Source: Zanthoxylum bungeanum
Lineage: Eukaryota > Streptophyta > Magnoliopsida > Sapindales > Rutaceae
Assembly (NCBI GenBank): GCA_019454045.1
Contig: SKCR01010145.1
Coordinates: forward strand, 124,001 to 188,000
Direction of reading: 5' to 3'
Length of the DNA stretch: 64,000 bases
Shown piece after piece: positions 1 to 18,376 of the stretch. The translations under genes and the position numbers were made by a program. Each line of letters begins with the position of its first letter. Position 1 is the stretch's first letter. The notes beneath the pieces were generated by a model that did no database searches, was not told the DNA's origin, and worked only from the letters and a program-made list of their open reading frames with translations.

Positions 1-790
1 AAAAAATCATTTATCTCTCTCTCAAATAAAAAAAAAATTGGCTCTTGTGACATCTTGGGATGGTCTCTTATGATTCCTTCAGACGAGTTCTTACGACACT
101 TAATGACTTCCTAGGATGGACTCGAGACACTTTGCGACGAATTTGAGATACCTAGCAACGCTTGAGACACCTTTCGCAAATATTAAAAAAAAAAAAATTA
201 CAGGGGTATTTTATCTAATAGAGTTGAGCTTTCTCATTTTAGAGAGAAAATATTTGAGTGTCCAAAAATCAGTGTTATTAAAATCGGATCGGAATGAACG
301 GTTTCAATTGGTCGAATTAAGAACCGATCGTGAGTCCAGTCCGCGTAAAGGTAAAAAATCGGTATGGAAAAAACCGATAAATCGGACTAGATCAGTTTAA
401 ATTTTTAATTTTCTTAATTTTTAATTTTTTATAATTTTTAATTAAACAAAAATATTTATTACGTAAGTCGATTTTGATCTTTTTTGGGTTCGGTTCAACC
501 GATCGAACCAGTGACTTATTAATCCTTTTAGATCACTGATTCGATCACCGATACCGTTATGAAAACACTCCAAAAATGATAATTTGAAGAAAAATACATT
601 AGCCCCAAGTCATTGGGTTTTTGTATAATTCTGATGATGTCACATTACCGAATAATAATTAAATAATAATAATAATGGAATAAAAGAGGAAAAAACCGCG
701 AAGGTACGGGGCAATTTCTTCTCACATTCTGCCTCTGTTGAGGAATACCCACCCTCCGTTCATCTTCATCATTCAACCCAAAAAACAAAA
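1..790. other. upstream flank of VPS2.2-like gene
   Basis: AT-rich sequence with no convincing gene. The only long open frame (116-400) has no recognisable protein character. Positions 270-560 carry several short CGATC/GGTTC-rich words (for example GAACCGATCG and CAACCGATCG) in both orientations, which could be the remnant of a small transposon, but no terminal repeats are visible. The last 100 bases before the ATG at 791 should contain the 5' UTR and core promoter of the VPS2.2 gene. Confidence 0.5.
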
Positions 791-3700
791 ATGAACATTT
801 TTTCCAAAAAGCCAAACCCTAAGGGTTCGTTCGTACACGCGCCCTAACTCTTCTAAATTCTCATTTTTATAAGGATTTTGTTTATGTTGCTGATCAATTC
901 TGTTAGTTATGGCTTGTGATTTGATTAGTATCATGCAAATTTAATCATTTACATGTTTTCGTTGTTTAATTTGCAATTTGACCTTGCGTTGACTCTTCTA
1001 AAGCTTGTGAATTTTGATCTGACCTTATTATTATTTTATTGCAGAGGCTCTTCGAGAGAGCAAGAGAGAAATGCAGCACGCCACTAGAGGTAACAGTTTT
1101 TGTTTGCCATTCATTAAAGTGTCCTTTTTGCTGTCGTAATTAATTACAAATATTGAGTTTTGATCATGATCATAATTGTTATTTGAGGCCAAGTTGGCTA
1201 TATTTATTTGGTAAGCCTAGTTGAGGGCTGATATAGGAACTTGAGTGTAGACAACGGAAATGAACATTTGGGTTTGATGAATTCATTTTAGTATCTCAGG
1301 AAACATTGCATTCTGCGTGGCTTTAAAATGTCCCGAACAACTATAGGTACGAGGTTACTGTTGTAAGGGAAATAGGTATTACAGGTCTAACCTCTCGCAC
1401 TTTCTCAAAGTATCACTGCCAGGGACAAACTGCAATTCTAGCTTTCTTCAGCACCTATAGCTGTCTACAATCTAATGAATAATGGAGCAGAATTGGAGTG
1501 TAATCTTGGAAGCTTGGCTATTTAATTTAGAGTAAATCAAGTTAATCAACTGTGAAGTTCAAAATCAAACAATCCAAGGAAACAGTTTGCTACGAGAGTT
1601 GCCTAAACAAAGACTAGCTGGAGTAGTTGATTAAGTCATTGTTCACATTGATATGGACACCACTCAGGTATCATGTCATGATAAATGATAGCCTACACCT
1701 TCTGGATTATGTTCTACTAGTTGCAAACTAACTTGTGTTTAGTATGCTCTTAGCTTGATCTCCATTTACAACTTCAAATCATTTTAATATAACATCCAGA
1801 TATTCTTATTCTTGCTTATTCACTGGCTTGTGTACCGTCTAAGCCTTTCATCAGGTGTTTAAGAGGTGGATTGAATTAGGAATTAGCTTATTCACACATG
1901 CATATTATCTTTATTAGAAACATTTTCATTTTCATTTCTATTTTTCAATGATCCCAGGCTTTAAAAATGTTTCTCATTTATTTTGTTGAAATGAGGTTGG
2001 AGCAATTTTTCACACTTGTGTTTATGTTCTTTATTGGAATTTTTACTTGCTTCAGGTATAGAGAAGGAAATTGGAGCACTACAGCTAGAAGTAAGTAAAG
2101 GGTTTACACTGATGATCCTCTTTTTAGTAAATAGGTGTTGGATCTAACATGACCATTCATTATGTCAGGAAAAGAAGCTTGTTGCCGAGATAAAACGAAC
2201 TGCTAAAACAGGAAATGAGGTATATTTTATACTAGTAATGTGAATAGATAAATGTGGTGACTACATTGAGTATTCTAATTTGCACATTTCATTCCTATGA
2301 GATTTGAGTTCCTTCTGTTGATCACCAGAGACAAGTTACATTTTTCCATTCTTTTTGACATGCCACTCTCAAGTCTTACCTTGGTTTGTCTTCCCAGGGG
2401 GCTACTAAAATTCTGGCCAGGCAGCTGATCAGGTTGAGACAGCAAATAGCTAACTTACAGGGTAGTCGAGCTCAAATGAGAGGCATAGCTACTCATACAC
2501 AGGTGCATTATTAAAACCTCTCTGTCTTTCTTTTTTAGATATTTTCTGTTGAGTTGTCTTGCAATAGTGCATTTGGCTCTTACCACTGATTATGCCCTTC
2601 TGCAGGCTATGCATGCACATTCTTCAGTTGCTGTTGGTATGAAAGGAGCCAGTAAGGCAATGGCTGCCATGAATAAGGTCTGTAACATTCAAATTTATAA
2701 TGTTAGTTTGATTAATGTCCACTTTGAGATGCAAGTATTATTTCATCTATTACAAGATTAGGACTGGACCCTGATATCAGTATTTGAATTTAAAGCTGCT
2801 TTTTCATGAGTCGTTACCATATTAAATTAACTTATCAAATAACAGATATTTGTGATTTATTCAGATCTTTTATTCCCTGCTCTTTCTGATGGGGTTTATA
2901 TTATTTTTGCAGCAAATGGAACCTGCAAAACAAGCCAAGGTTATAAGGGAATTCCAGAAGCAATCAGCACAGATGGATATGACTGTAAGATCTTGCTCCT
3001 AGTTTAGAATAATTTTGTAAAGTGGAATTAGGTTTATGTACCTAATATTTGGTTTTAGTTGTGTATCTGTGAGTTAATTGGCTTATCATTCATTCTTGCA
3101 GACTGAAATGATGTCTGATGCCATTGATGATGCCCTGGACAATGATGAGGCTGAAGAAGAAACTGAAGAGCTGACAAATCAGGTAGGCTCCTTTGTTAGT
3201 CTGAAAATTTCCCATGGAATGAAATGGGAAGTATTCTGTGATAGATTATCTGTAACATTTCTATATTATAAGAATAGAATATACTATTGATGTCGTCCAA
3301 AGTTGGACTTCAAAATATGGAAGGACGGCCATTTTTCCTCACACTAATATTTTTCTTTTTCCAGGTGCTAGATGAAATTGGTGTTGACGTCGCCTCACAG
3401 GTTAGTATTGTAGTAGTTTATCCCATGTATAGTTATCAATATCATGTATTCTTTCTACTTTGTAATTGAACCATACTTGTACTTGACAGCTGTCAGCTGC
3501 TCCGAAAGGTAAAATTGCCGGAAAAAACACAGAAGATGCCAGCAGGTATTTTAGTTATTATCCCTTTACTTTTATCATATTCCCCACCCAATCACGTAAT
3601 TTACTTGGCAGAAACTATCCACAAAATTTTATTGGATTCAATAAATATATTTTAACTTTCTAACGAGGGATCACTCATTTTAATAAAATCAGTACCAAAC

Positions 3701-3963
3701 TACAATATGTTTTGTCCTGTAGAGTAGTGGACTTTGTATTTTTCTGTGTTTTAGTGTGGTCCTAGTTTTCAAAGAACAAGTGATCCCTTATAAGTTTGTT
3801 TTTTCCCCACCCTATGAGAAAGGGAAGAAAGAAAAAATATGCAAAAACAGATTCTCAGATGTCTGATTGTTATGCTAAGTGCTAACAGCTTTAATAAAAC
3901 ACCTTTTGCAGCTCGGGCATTGATGAGCTTGAGAAGCGTTTGGAAGCTCTCAGAAATCCATGA
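791..3963 (+). CDS. VPS2.2: ESCRT-III subunit, VPS2 homolog 2 (CHMP2B-like)
   Basis: Eleven coding exons join in frame: 791-824, 1045-1089, 2056-2090, 2169-2219, 2398-2502, 2606-2677, 2913-2984, 3102-3182, 3365-3400, 3490-3545 and 3912-3963. They sum to 639 nt and encode 212 aa, the usual length for a VPS2/CHMP2 protein. All introns are GT-AG. The protein begins MNIFSKKPNPKEALRESKR. It has the basic Snf7-type helical core (GIEKEIGALQLEKKKLVAEI onward), an acidic segment (DALDNDEAEEETEEL) and a C-terminal MIT-interacting motif, DELEKRLEALR, just before the end. The wording around TAKTGNE and NLQGSRAQMRG is closer to what I remember of Arabidopsis VPS2.2/2.3 than of VPS2.1. The family acts in endosomal multivesicular-body sorting as part of the filament that VPS4 disassembles. 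The gene looks intact and ends 0.8 kb from the convergent kinase gene. Exon 1 (34 nt) is short but supported by frame and family match. Confidence 0.93.
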
Positions 3964-4777
3964 GTTGGGGACTTCAAAACAATTTTTTTGTTCTTACTTT
4001 TTAAATTATCTTTTGATCCTCATATCTACAGTTTGAACTCCTGTAAGATTGCTACTGTCAATAATATGTTCTATTTGATTGGATGACAATGACATGGTGA
4101 GTGACAAGCTTATGGGGATATACACTTATTTTTCCAATTTTAAAATGTACCAAGTAAAATTAAATGGATGTGAGAGAGTAACTAGATTAGATAGAATCCA
4201 ATTAGTAGTATATTACTACTAAGTACTATACCATTAAGATGTGATATTGCTTAATACAATGGAAGGCTTGCGAGTTTTGTACATTGTGGGGGGTTATCAG
4301 GGTACTTGAGCTCTTGTTTCAATCCATCAACGCAAGTCTTTTTGAAATCCAACATTCCAGTAATTTATTTCATCAAACCCAAGAATTGAGAGAGAGACCG
4401 GAAAAAGAAAATAGAGAGCTTTTTGTAATATTCTAGCATCAAGTGGGGGGACACAAGTAATAAAGTTGCAAGTAAATAGGATGAGTATTTATTACAGGTA
4501 TTCAAGTCTCATATATAAATGAAATTCCAATACAGCAACGCGTCACAATGGCCTGAAGCTTCCAGGGATGATGAAAAGGAATGAAGAGGAGGCAGAAAAA
4601 TGATTGGGAAAACATCCTTGTACTATGAGTCAAATGACTTGTTATGGCAACTGATTAGATAAATATACCATAGACAAAAGTGAGATCGCAACTCTCCATG
4701 ATTTCTTCAGTTTGAGTGTGTACTCATCCACCACATTCATAAGCAGTACCTTTCTCACAAGTTCATCCAAGTAAACA
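3964..4777. other. convergent intergenic region (two 3' ends)
   Basis: AT-rich interval between the stop codon of the VPS2.2-like gene (+) and that of the CK1-like kinase (-). It should hold both 3' UTRs and polyadenylation regions. No open frame, RNA gene or repeat is evident. Confidence 0.6.
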
Positions 4778-10774
<5,997 letters not shown>

Positions 10775-12428
10775 TTTCAATTTCCCGTCGGTAAACATAA
10801 AAACAATAGCTCAATCTTCCAGATTTGTGCTTACTTTGACAATGTTTGTCAAAAATACCCAATACCCACCAAGCAGTTGCCCCCAAAAAAATCAATAGAT
10901 TTGCCAAATTATCACACCCCAGAGGTCAAAAAGATCTTCACTTTTTTAATGCTTATCCACCAATGGAATCATCTAATATCGATAAATAAGCGTTCGATTA
11001 ACATAAAATTGACCCAATAAGAGAATAAATTGTCAATTAATAAAGAAGATAAAACTAAAAAGAAACAAAATTTCCTTTAACAACACAGGATCCCCAAATC
11101 TTGAAATGAGGACCCAAACCCTAATTTAATATACAAAAAAAATGCAGCAACATTGACCAGAAACTGTCCGTCCGAGATGCAAAAAAGGATAATTGGGAAA
11201 AAAAAAAACCCAGATAGATATTGTGTCGTAATCAGACCAATTAATGAAAAAGAAAAAAGAAAGTGTTTCTTAAGAAACAGGAAAACGTGTTGAAGACACA
11301 GAGAATGAAGGGGAGGAGGAGGAGGAGAATAATAATTATAATACAAAAATAAAGGCAAAAAGCAAGATGAACAGACGGAGAGAGAGGGGGTGGTTGTAAT
11401 TTGTTTATTTAATTTTTTTTTTCTTTTGGGGTAAAAACAAATTGTATAACTGTTTTTTATTTTTAAGAAAATAGAAAAATGCAGTTAAAATTTGGAGGAA
11501 ATTGTGCTGTGCTGTTGCGTTGCGTTGGAGGGGTTGTGTGTTGTATTGGGATGGTGGGAAATAGTGATTGAGATTCGAGATTTTATATTATTTTGAGATA
11601 ATTTTTAATTATAATATTTGAAATATTTTTTTATTTTAAATAAAAATATGTCTCGATTTAAAATGAATTATCTTCTCGAATCTTAATCGAAATTCGAAAT
11701 TTCAAATCATTAGATGGAAATTGAGGATAAAAAAAAATCATATAATTTTCTATTTAGAATGACAAACTTGACCGGGTCTAAACTCATTACAAACTCCAGT
11801 GTTGTGGTTACGTAACACATTAAGGTTGTCATATCTCTCTCTCACCTCGATTCCCTTTTGTTGGTTCTTCAATCTTAAACGTGCCTCCATCTATTCATTT
11901 CTCTTTTCTTTATTTTTAGTCATTTATTAATTGTAAATATCATTTATATCTTCTAAGACCCATTATATCCTTATAGTTAATAAAATAATCCAACACATCA
12001 TCTTAACTTAATTATTAACATAATTTGACATTTTTACCCCTATTCTATTTAAATAATAAATATTATAAAAATATTTAAACGTGAATTACATAAATTTTTA
12101 ACAAAAAAACAAATCAAATTTAATGCATGATTCGTTTAGAGAATCCAAAGAAAAAATAATAGAAATTTGGGGACTTCAATCACAAAAAGTATACAAACTC
12201 AATGATAAGCTCAAAATCTCTGTCGGCCAAATTCATTACGTTTCAAGTAATTAATATATACATATGGGCTGTCATGATCTATTCATCACTTCATTATTAT
12301 AACTTGCATATCATATACGCCATCTACAGTATATAATAAAAACATCTATGGGGTGACATTTTTTTTTTTATTGAAAACATTAGAAATCTCGTTCTCAAAT
12401 TACCCAACCTGAATTTAAGCGGAATAAG
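10775..12428. other. 5' flank of the CK1-like gene and AT-rich intergenic region
   Basis: The first ~600 bases, read on the minus strand, should contain the 5' UTR and promoter of the CK1-like gene. A purine-rich block near 11300-11390 (GGAGGAGGAGGAG and AGAGAGAGG on the plus strand, so a CT-rich leader on the gene strand) is typical of a plant 5' leader. A 5'-UTR intron is possible but I could not place one. From 11.4 to 12.43 kb the sequence is AT-rich with long A and T runs and no supported gene. Confidence 0.5.
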
Positions 12429-12433
12429 TAAAA
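12429..12433. repeat. target-site duplication TAAAA, left copy (Copia-1)
   Basis: TAAAA directly abuts the TG of the left LTR and recurs at 36692-36696 next to the CA of the right LTR. A 5-bp duplication is the expected signature of LTR retrotransposon integration and fixes the outer limits of the nested block. Confidence 0.9.
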
Positions 12434-13407
12434 TGTTACAAATAATTTATTTGGTTACTGTGTTCTTACAAAGGATTTTGAACAGCAGTAAATACAACAC
12501 AGTTGTTACAATAATCAACAATACAAAAGTAATAATAAAATTATAGGACAACAGCAGACAGTGAACGGGAGTCAGTCAGAGTGGTAACGATAGGAACAGA
12601 TCAGGAACGAAGGCAGTGCAAAGAATTCCGAGGCTTGTTGATGCGGCAACAATCTCCTTAAAACAAATTCGTCCCCTACCGAAATGGTGCAGTAGAACGC
12701 GAGACGTTTGTTTCCCAGGATGCAACGGAAATAAGCGACAATGGGCACCACCAGAATCGTCTTCAAACGAACCAAGATGTATTCGAACTCTTCCAACAGA
12801 AAACAGTAGAGCAAATTTTTTCTAGCTTCTCACTATTAAAAAAACGAAAACAATCTATTACTTAAAACAAAATAAACACACCAATTAAAAACACATTAGT
12901 GGGAGACCTTTCATTTGAAGTAACCACTAATTAATTAATAGAGTTAATTTGAGTGTTATGGAACTTCAAAAGGCTTGGAAAAAATGAAGAGGCTTGCAAA
13001 AATTGGCTGGGCCGAGCCCGCACAATTTGGTCCGGCATTCGTGTACGCAGGACACGCGAGCCAAGCTTGATTCGGATTTGATTTGCACCCCCCCCGTGCA
13101 CGTAGAGAGAGCCTCTATCCTTATAACTCTTACCCATCTACATATGAGCAATCATATATAAGCACAATTTTCCCTCTATAGCTTTCCCATATGGGACAAG
13201 CTAACTTCTCTTGATTTTCCAACACCAATGGGTGAACTTTGAGCAACAATTTCTCATTCACCCAAGCACCATTTTAAGCATATGAATATACCATTCCGAA
13301 GTACTCACGGAGGAGTATCCGAATCATTCAATAACAACCACTAACACGAAGTGAACCATGCTTAAAATTGAGCCTCAAAATGCTTACTTATAAGCATTTT
13401 TCCAACA
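12434..13407 (-). repeat. Copia-1 3' LTR
   Basis: 974 bp, nearly identical to 35717-36691. On the minus strand it starts TGTTGGAAAAATGC and ends TTTGTAACA. The adjoining internal sequence on the minus strand is the purine run ATGTGGGGGAT (13408-13418), the expected polypurine tract next to a 3' LTR. Open frames inside it (such as 12572-12814) recur in the other LTR and are not genes. Confidence 0.95.
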
Positions 13408-14016
13408 ATCCCCCACATGAATGAAATTGGCGAAAAACGTCGAATAAAATTATTTTATAAAACATTTTATTTTGACCTAGAAGAGTTCAACGGTTCAACA
13501 CCTGCATAGGATAGGTAGGCCTCAGCCTTTGAACCTTCCCTTGTGAAAATATATCTCATTTACTGGCTGACAGTGGACGCGATGTCATTGAACTGTACTG
13601 CCGTTCATGTAAATGGAGAACATATATCACACAGATGTTTTACCTAACACATCTGAGTTCTCATTGTTATGCTCATTTTGGCCATGAACATCAACCTGGT
13701 TCTGCAAGAATTTCTAAGAATTGTGCCCCGTACAATTCCCTTTGAAGCGGTCTCACTTCTCTCTCACATAGGTGATTTCTTATTTAAGAGCATCTCGTAA
13801 TACTCTGCTCGGATTCCCGACGCATAAGAATCATTAAAAGCCTTTGCTTAACCTCAATCCATACGAGCATCACTATTTCATTTCACCATAGGAATGGACT
13901 AGAGGGTAAACCCCCCACAATGAACCAATTATGTCTTTTACGAGTAGGTTGTCCCATTGAACCTAGATCTTGGGATCTCCAGTCAACAAGGTTGGGTTTT
14001 CCTTCGTAATAAACAT
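13408..14016 (-). other. Copia-1 3' untranslated internal region with polypurine tract
   Basis: About 600 bases between the end of the polyprotein and the 3' LTR. Apart from the purine-rich tract ATGTGGGGGAT (minus strand) adjoining the LTR, no open frame or repeat is apparent. Confidence 0.7.
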
Positions 14017-14166
14017 TTATCTAATGGGCTTTAGTCCTATTCCCCTCGATGATTTCACAACCAACTCTCTATTTAACCCTTTGGTTAGCGAATCCGCAAT
14101 GTTATCCTTTGACTTTACATAGTCAATCGAAATAACTCCAGTAGAGAGTAATTGTCTAACGGTATG

Positions 14167-14207
<41 letters not shown>

Positions 14208-14478
14208 GTTATGGGCCCTTCCAATTGCAGATTGACTATCGCAATGAATGCAAATTGCTGGCACTGGCTTAGGCCAACTTGGAATATCCTCTAGAAAATT
14301 TCGAAGCCATTCTGCTTCTTCAGCACACTTGTCTAATGCAATGAATTCTGATTCCATTGTAGATCTGGCTATCACAGTCTGTTTGGAGGATTTCCACGAT
14401 ATAGCTGCACCTGCTAGTGTAAACACATAGCCACTGGTAGACTTTGAGTCTTTCATATCAGATATCCAATTAGCATCA
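14017..14478 (-). pseudogene. Copia-1 polyprotein, C-terminal RNase H part (severed)
   Basis: Minus-strand reading gives [17 protein letters not shown], then [29 protein letters not shown] and, after one frame slip near 14170, KSKDNIADSLTKGLNRE and a natural stop at 14017-14019. These are hallmark Copia RNase H and C-terminal motifs. The segment continues directly from the text ending VVEGYSD at about 32064, which shows the reading frame was cut by the 17.6-kb Tat1 insertion. Positions 14474-14478 are the left CATCA target duplication. Confidence 0.93.
14474..14478. repeat. target-site duplication CATCA, left copy (Tat1)
   Basis: CATCA immediately before TGTAGGCACTGCA and again at 32059-32063 immediately after GTCCCACA. 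Removing the insertion and one copy restores the continuous Copia RNase H sequence. Confidence 0.95.
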
Positions 14479-15142
14479 TGTAGGCACTGCATTTTTACGC
14501 ATAAAACCCTATGATGAGTCTCATTTTGGAGACACTACCTTTTAAGTCACGGAGGTCACGGGGGAAACGGACATCGGAAGGGGAAATTTCTAATAAACAA
14601 GGTTCACTGTTTTCGTTCGTGCTGCGTTCGCGTTTACGTTTACGTTCGAACGTCAAACGGATTGCGAGCGTTCGTGCCGCGTTCGAGGAAGCGTTCGAAC
14701 GGTGTCGGTAATTCTGGTTTTGCTGCTAGCCTCATACATCCAGCCCAATTAGCCCCCCAAAGCCCATAAAACACATCCCAATTTAAATAAATAAATATTA
14801 ATTAAAACATTAACTAAATAATATAATAAATTATTAATTAAATGATTAAATAAAACATATACCAAACATAAAATAAACAAATACCAACTTAAACTAAAAT
14901 CATGCCTAATTAAAATCAATCACACACTAAATCAAAATATAATCATGCCTAATTAAAATCAATCAACCAATTATATTCCCAATCTAATAAGATTATTCCC
15001 AAACTTAAAATATTGTATTCCTAATCCAAGCCAATCAAATATCCAACCTTCCCTATCTAACCAAGATTTGTCCCCCTCAATCTTTGACTTCCCTTAACCA
15101 AACCAAATCAAATTCCTTCCTTGTCAAACCTAACCCTTTGCC

Positions 15143-15150
15143 TATAAAAA
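15143..15150 (+). promoter_or_regulatory. TATA box of the Tat1 5' LTR
   Basis: TATAAAAA in the context TTTGCCTATAAAAAGAACCC, about 660 bp into the LTR. It is conserved in all four LTR copies (for example 22259-22266). A transcription start some 30 bp downstream would give a short U3 and an R-U5 of about 2 kb. The box is visible; promoter use is inferred. Confidence 0.7.
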
Positions 15151-16274
15151 GAACCCTTCACCAACCTTCTCAACCCTAGCTAGCTAGTCTCTAACTCATA
15201 CACAACACACATAAAAAATACAGGAAGAAGACACCAAAAAACAGTAAGCAAAAGATAAAGAGGAAATAGGAGCAGAACGGAGTCCGAGCCGCAAGCAAAA
15301 AAGTAAAGCCAACGAACGAGAACAGTGAACCAGTGAACCGGGAGAGTTGCGGAGCATCCACCCTTCCGACGATCGTGTACCGTACATCCGAGAGGTGATT
15401 TAAAAGGTTAGACCTGAGGGTACCTTTTCATTAGTTTATATTCATTTTTTATTGAATTCTATTCGCATGAGAGTCGTCTATGAATGCATGTTGTGGTCTT
15501 TGAGTAGATAAATATGCATGAATTATGAGATGTAATATGTTGTGGGTATTGGATGAATGAGAGATGTGTCAACTCTCGCGGTATATCGGATGGAAACCCG
15601 GACATAAATTTCATAGCCGATTCCGAATGGACGGTAATATGATCTGTACTCGGGCCACAACTCCACGTACCGCTTGAGTAAACGGCACCATCTCTCTTTC
15701 GTTGTGTTGCTTTTTGTTTATTTAGTTTTCTCTTGAATTCAATATATTGTTTATCTTTGTATGATTCAACCAAACGCATGGGCTTAGTGAGTTAGTCCAA
15801 AGGTCCTCCATTTGTGAGACAAAGAGCCGAAAAGGCCACTTCGTGACACTACTTCGCCGCGCCGGTTGATGTATGTTCGGTTGGACGCAAGATACGTTCA
15901 ATCGAGCATACTTAGTTTGATATTATTATCTTCATTTTTGTATGTATAAGTCAATCGAGCGCATGGGCTTAGTAAGTGTGATGTGAGACCCCCTATGGGG
16001 AGGGGCTAAAAGCCCCCTTTTCCACAATGCTTTGCCGCGCCGGTTGACGTGTGTTCAGATTGGATGTGAGATGTGTTCAATCGGGCATACTTGGTTGATG
16101 TGATTGGTTCTAGTCTTGTATGTGTGACGTGATGCGCATGGGCTTAGCATGTTGGTCTAAAGGTCCTCTCTTTGAGAGATCAAGAGCCCCAAAAGGTCAC
16201 CTTTACGGCAGTGCTTCGCCGCGCCCCTTTATTTTCTATTTATTGCATCCTATTTCATGCATCAGGTCCGTGTC

Positions 16275-16540
16275 CGTTCGAACGCGTTCCCGAACGCAAC
16301 TCGAACGCGCATAAATTTTGCCTTATCATGCATCAGGTCTCATTTCCGTTCGAACGCGTTTACGAACGCTACTCGAACGTGAGCATTCTGTTTCATTTCC
16401 GTTCGAACGCGTTTACGAACGCTACTCGAACGTAAGCATTCTGTTTCATTTCCGTTCGAACGCGTTTACGAACGCTACTCGAACGTGAGCATTCTGTTTC
16501 ATTTCCGTTCGAACGCGTTTACGAACGCTACACGAACGCG
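16275..16540 (+). repeat. GTTCGAACGCGTT minisatellite in Tat1 5' LTR (5 units)
   Basis: Five units beginning CGTTCGAACGCGTT, the last four spaced about 53 bp apart, each followed by ACGAACGCTACTCGAACGTG-like text and a CATTCTG spacer. The unit contains the palindromes CGTTCGAACG and AACGCGTT. A related cluster of GTTCG words lies near the start of the LTR (14625-14705). The same arrangement is in the 3' LTR at 31107-31372. Confidence 0.92.
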
Positions 16541-17224
16541 AATACACTGAACTGAGTCTTTTTCATTAGATTTCATGCATAGTTTTCCTAGTAGCTATCT
16601 CCACATGTATAAATGCAAATATGTTGATGTATTACAATTCATATGCTTGTGTCATGATAACATTGGGTATTATTTCTTGCGGTATATCGGATGGAAACCC
16701 AGACGTAAATTCCGTAGCCGATTCTGAATGGACGGTAGTGCGGTTTGCACTTGGGCTACAATTCCACGTACCACTTGAAAAGTGTCCATATGTGTGCTTG
16801 TATGCTTACCATGTGTGCTTGTATGGATAATATGTGCGCTTGTGTTTTTGAATGTGATATGCAAGTAAAGTTGTATGCTAGTTGCTATCTTGATATATGT
16901 TTAGCATGCAAATTTAAATGTAAGATATATGTGAAATGCGTACATGAGTTTTATTTCACACATGGGAATTTAGAAGCATGATACTATTGGAAATAAGTGT
17001 TACTTAAGCTTAGTTAAATTATTACATGAATCCTTTCATTACAAGTGACATAAGTAAGGGACCATTCCGAACCCAACGGTTTGAGGTCTTCCCTTACGAG
17101 GGGTGAGTGCGGCCTTAAATCTTTGTCCCGGTTCACACCGGGTGGCGACTCCATGTTATATAATTCTTCCCAACTAGGCCGCGAGCCTAGGAACGGCGTC
17201 GCTCAGTTTCTGTGTCCCACAGTC

Positions 17225-17243
17225 TGGCGACTCCATTGGGGAT
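17225..17243 (+). other. Tat1 primer-binding site (tRNA-Arg type)
   Basis: TGGCGACTCCATTGGGGAT, three bases after the 5' LTR. It differs by one base from TGGCGACTCCACTGGGGAT in Tat2. The latter is complementary to the 3' end (…CCCCAGTGGAGTCGCCA) that I recall for plant tRNA-Arg(ACG). Arg-type primers are reported for plant Ogre/Tat elements. Confidence 0.75.
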
Positions 17244-18376
17244 AGAGAATTGGCCCCGAAATATTGTCTTGTAATGAGTGGATTTACGTTTTAATTGGCC
17301 ATGTCTATAGTGGATAAGTGAGGGTTTAATCAAGGGCACTTTAAGGCTAGGTAATGGTTTGGTGTCTTCCTTCACTCACTACCTTTCTAGAAGGAAAAGC
17401 TGTGTGAGGATACCTACATGCCATCTACTTGTAGCCTTTGTGATGGACTAATTTGGAGGACTCGTTGTTTATTCCTGACACCAAGCGATAAGAGCCTAAG
17501 AGGCTTGGGTACTTAAGTGAGCCTCGCTCCACCTTCCCTCTGGGGAATCTACAACGGGAAATCCATTTGACAGTCCGTCACACACCATAGCTCATTGGCA
17601 CGTACCTTAGTGTATAAAAAGGATACGCTCACTTGTTCACTCGAACCCTTGAGTGGGGAGACCTAGTTGTGGGCTATCCTTCGCCAGTGAGAGCCTTTGT
17701 CCATACTCTTGCTAACCCACCCATAGACTGGTTTATATGGTTAAAGTAGCAATTATTTCCTTGAGTATGTGCTTGTGGACCATCCTCATTTGGATGCAGT
17801 TGGACTATTGTCAGAAATGCGGGCTTGCTGGGCCATTTAAACCGGGGCAAGTTCGTACTGTATGACTATTAGGCCCAAGGCTTCTGAAATATTGATGGGC
17901 CACTTTGTAAAAATTATTATGTCATGTTTGCATCATCTTGCTTGTGTTTGAGAACATCGTTGTTTGGATCCATTTGGACCACTTATCATGGGATATGGGC
18001 TTGTTGGGCCATTTAAACTGGGACAAGAACACATCTTATGACGATTGGGCCAAAAGGTTTCTAAATAACAATGGGCCATTTTATGATTGTGTTCGGAATT
18101 TTATCATTTGGATTTAGTTGGGCTCTTTGCCATAAGACATGAACTCGTTAGGCCATTTAAACTGGGACGGGTTCACTCTTATGACAGTTGTCCCAAAACT
18201 TCTAAAATGATAATAGGCCGATTTGTTTGAGAATTTATTTGATTTAATATATGTTATATACTTCTTATGCACATCATGCATACATACATCATGTTAACCA
18301 TTGTGTTCTAAAAGCCATCATAGATTCCCGTTGGGTTAGAAAAAAGGGAAGACTCACCAAAATACCGAGAACAGAC
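17244..18376 (+). other. Tat1 untranslated leader with ~130-bp repeats
   Basis: Long leader between PBS and gag with no coding. It includes three diverged copies (about 17777-18225) of a module built around GGGCCATTTAAACYGGG, each ending in a CTTCTRAAATA...GGGCC-like text. Tat2 carries two copies of the same module (24622-24930). Confidence 0.75.

Larger units (their letters stand above)
14479..17221 (+). repeat. Tat1 5' LTR
   Basis: TGTAGGCACTGC...GTGTCCCACA. Contains a TATAAAAA box (15143-15150) after a long AT-rich U3. It also has two copies of a ~105-bp module (15579-15685 and 16679-16785, each starting GCGGTATATCGGATGG), three diverged copies of a GCGCATGGGCTTAG...GCCGCGCC module (about 15760-16235) and the GTTCGAACGCGTT minisatellite (16275-16540). 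Open frames across it arise from repeats and are not genes. Confidence 0.93.

Noticed and set aside
116..400. 94-codon plus-strand frame upstream of the VPS2.2 gene
   Set aside because: Compositionally biased, no recognisable domain, no exon-intron support.
12572..12814. 80-codon minus-strand frame repeated exactly at 35855-36097
   Set aside because: Both copies lie in the two LTRs of Copia-1; the repetition is due to the LTR, not a duplicated gene.
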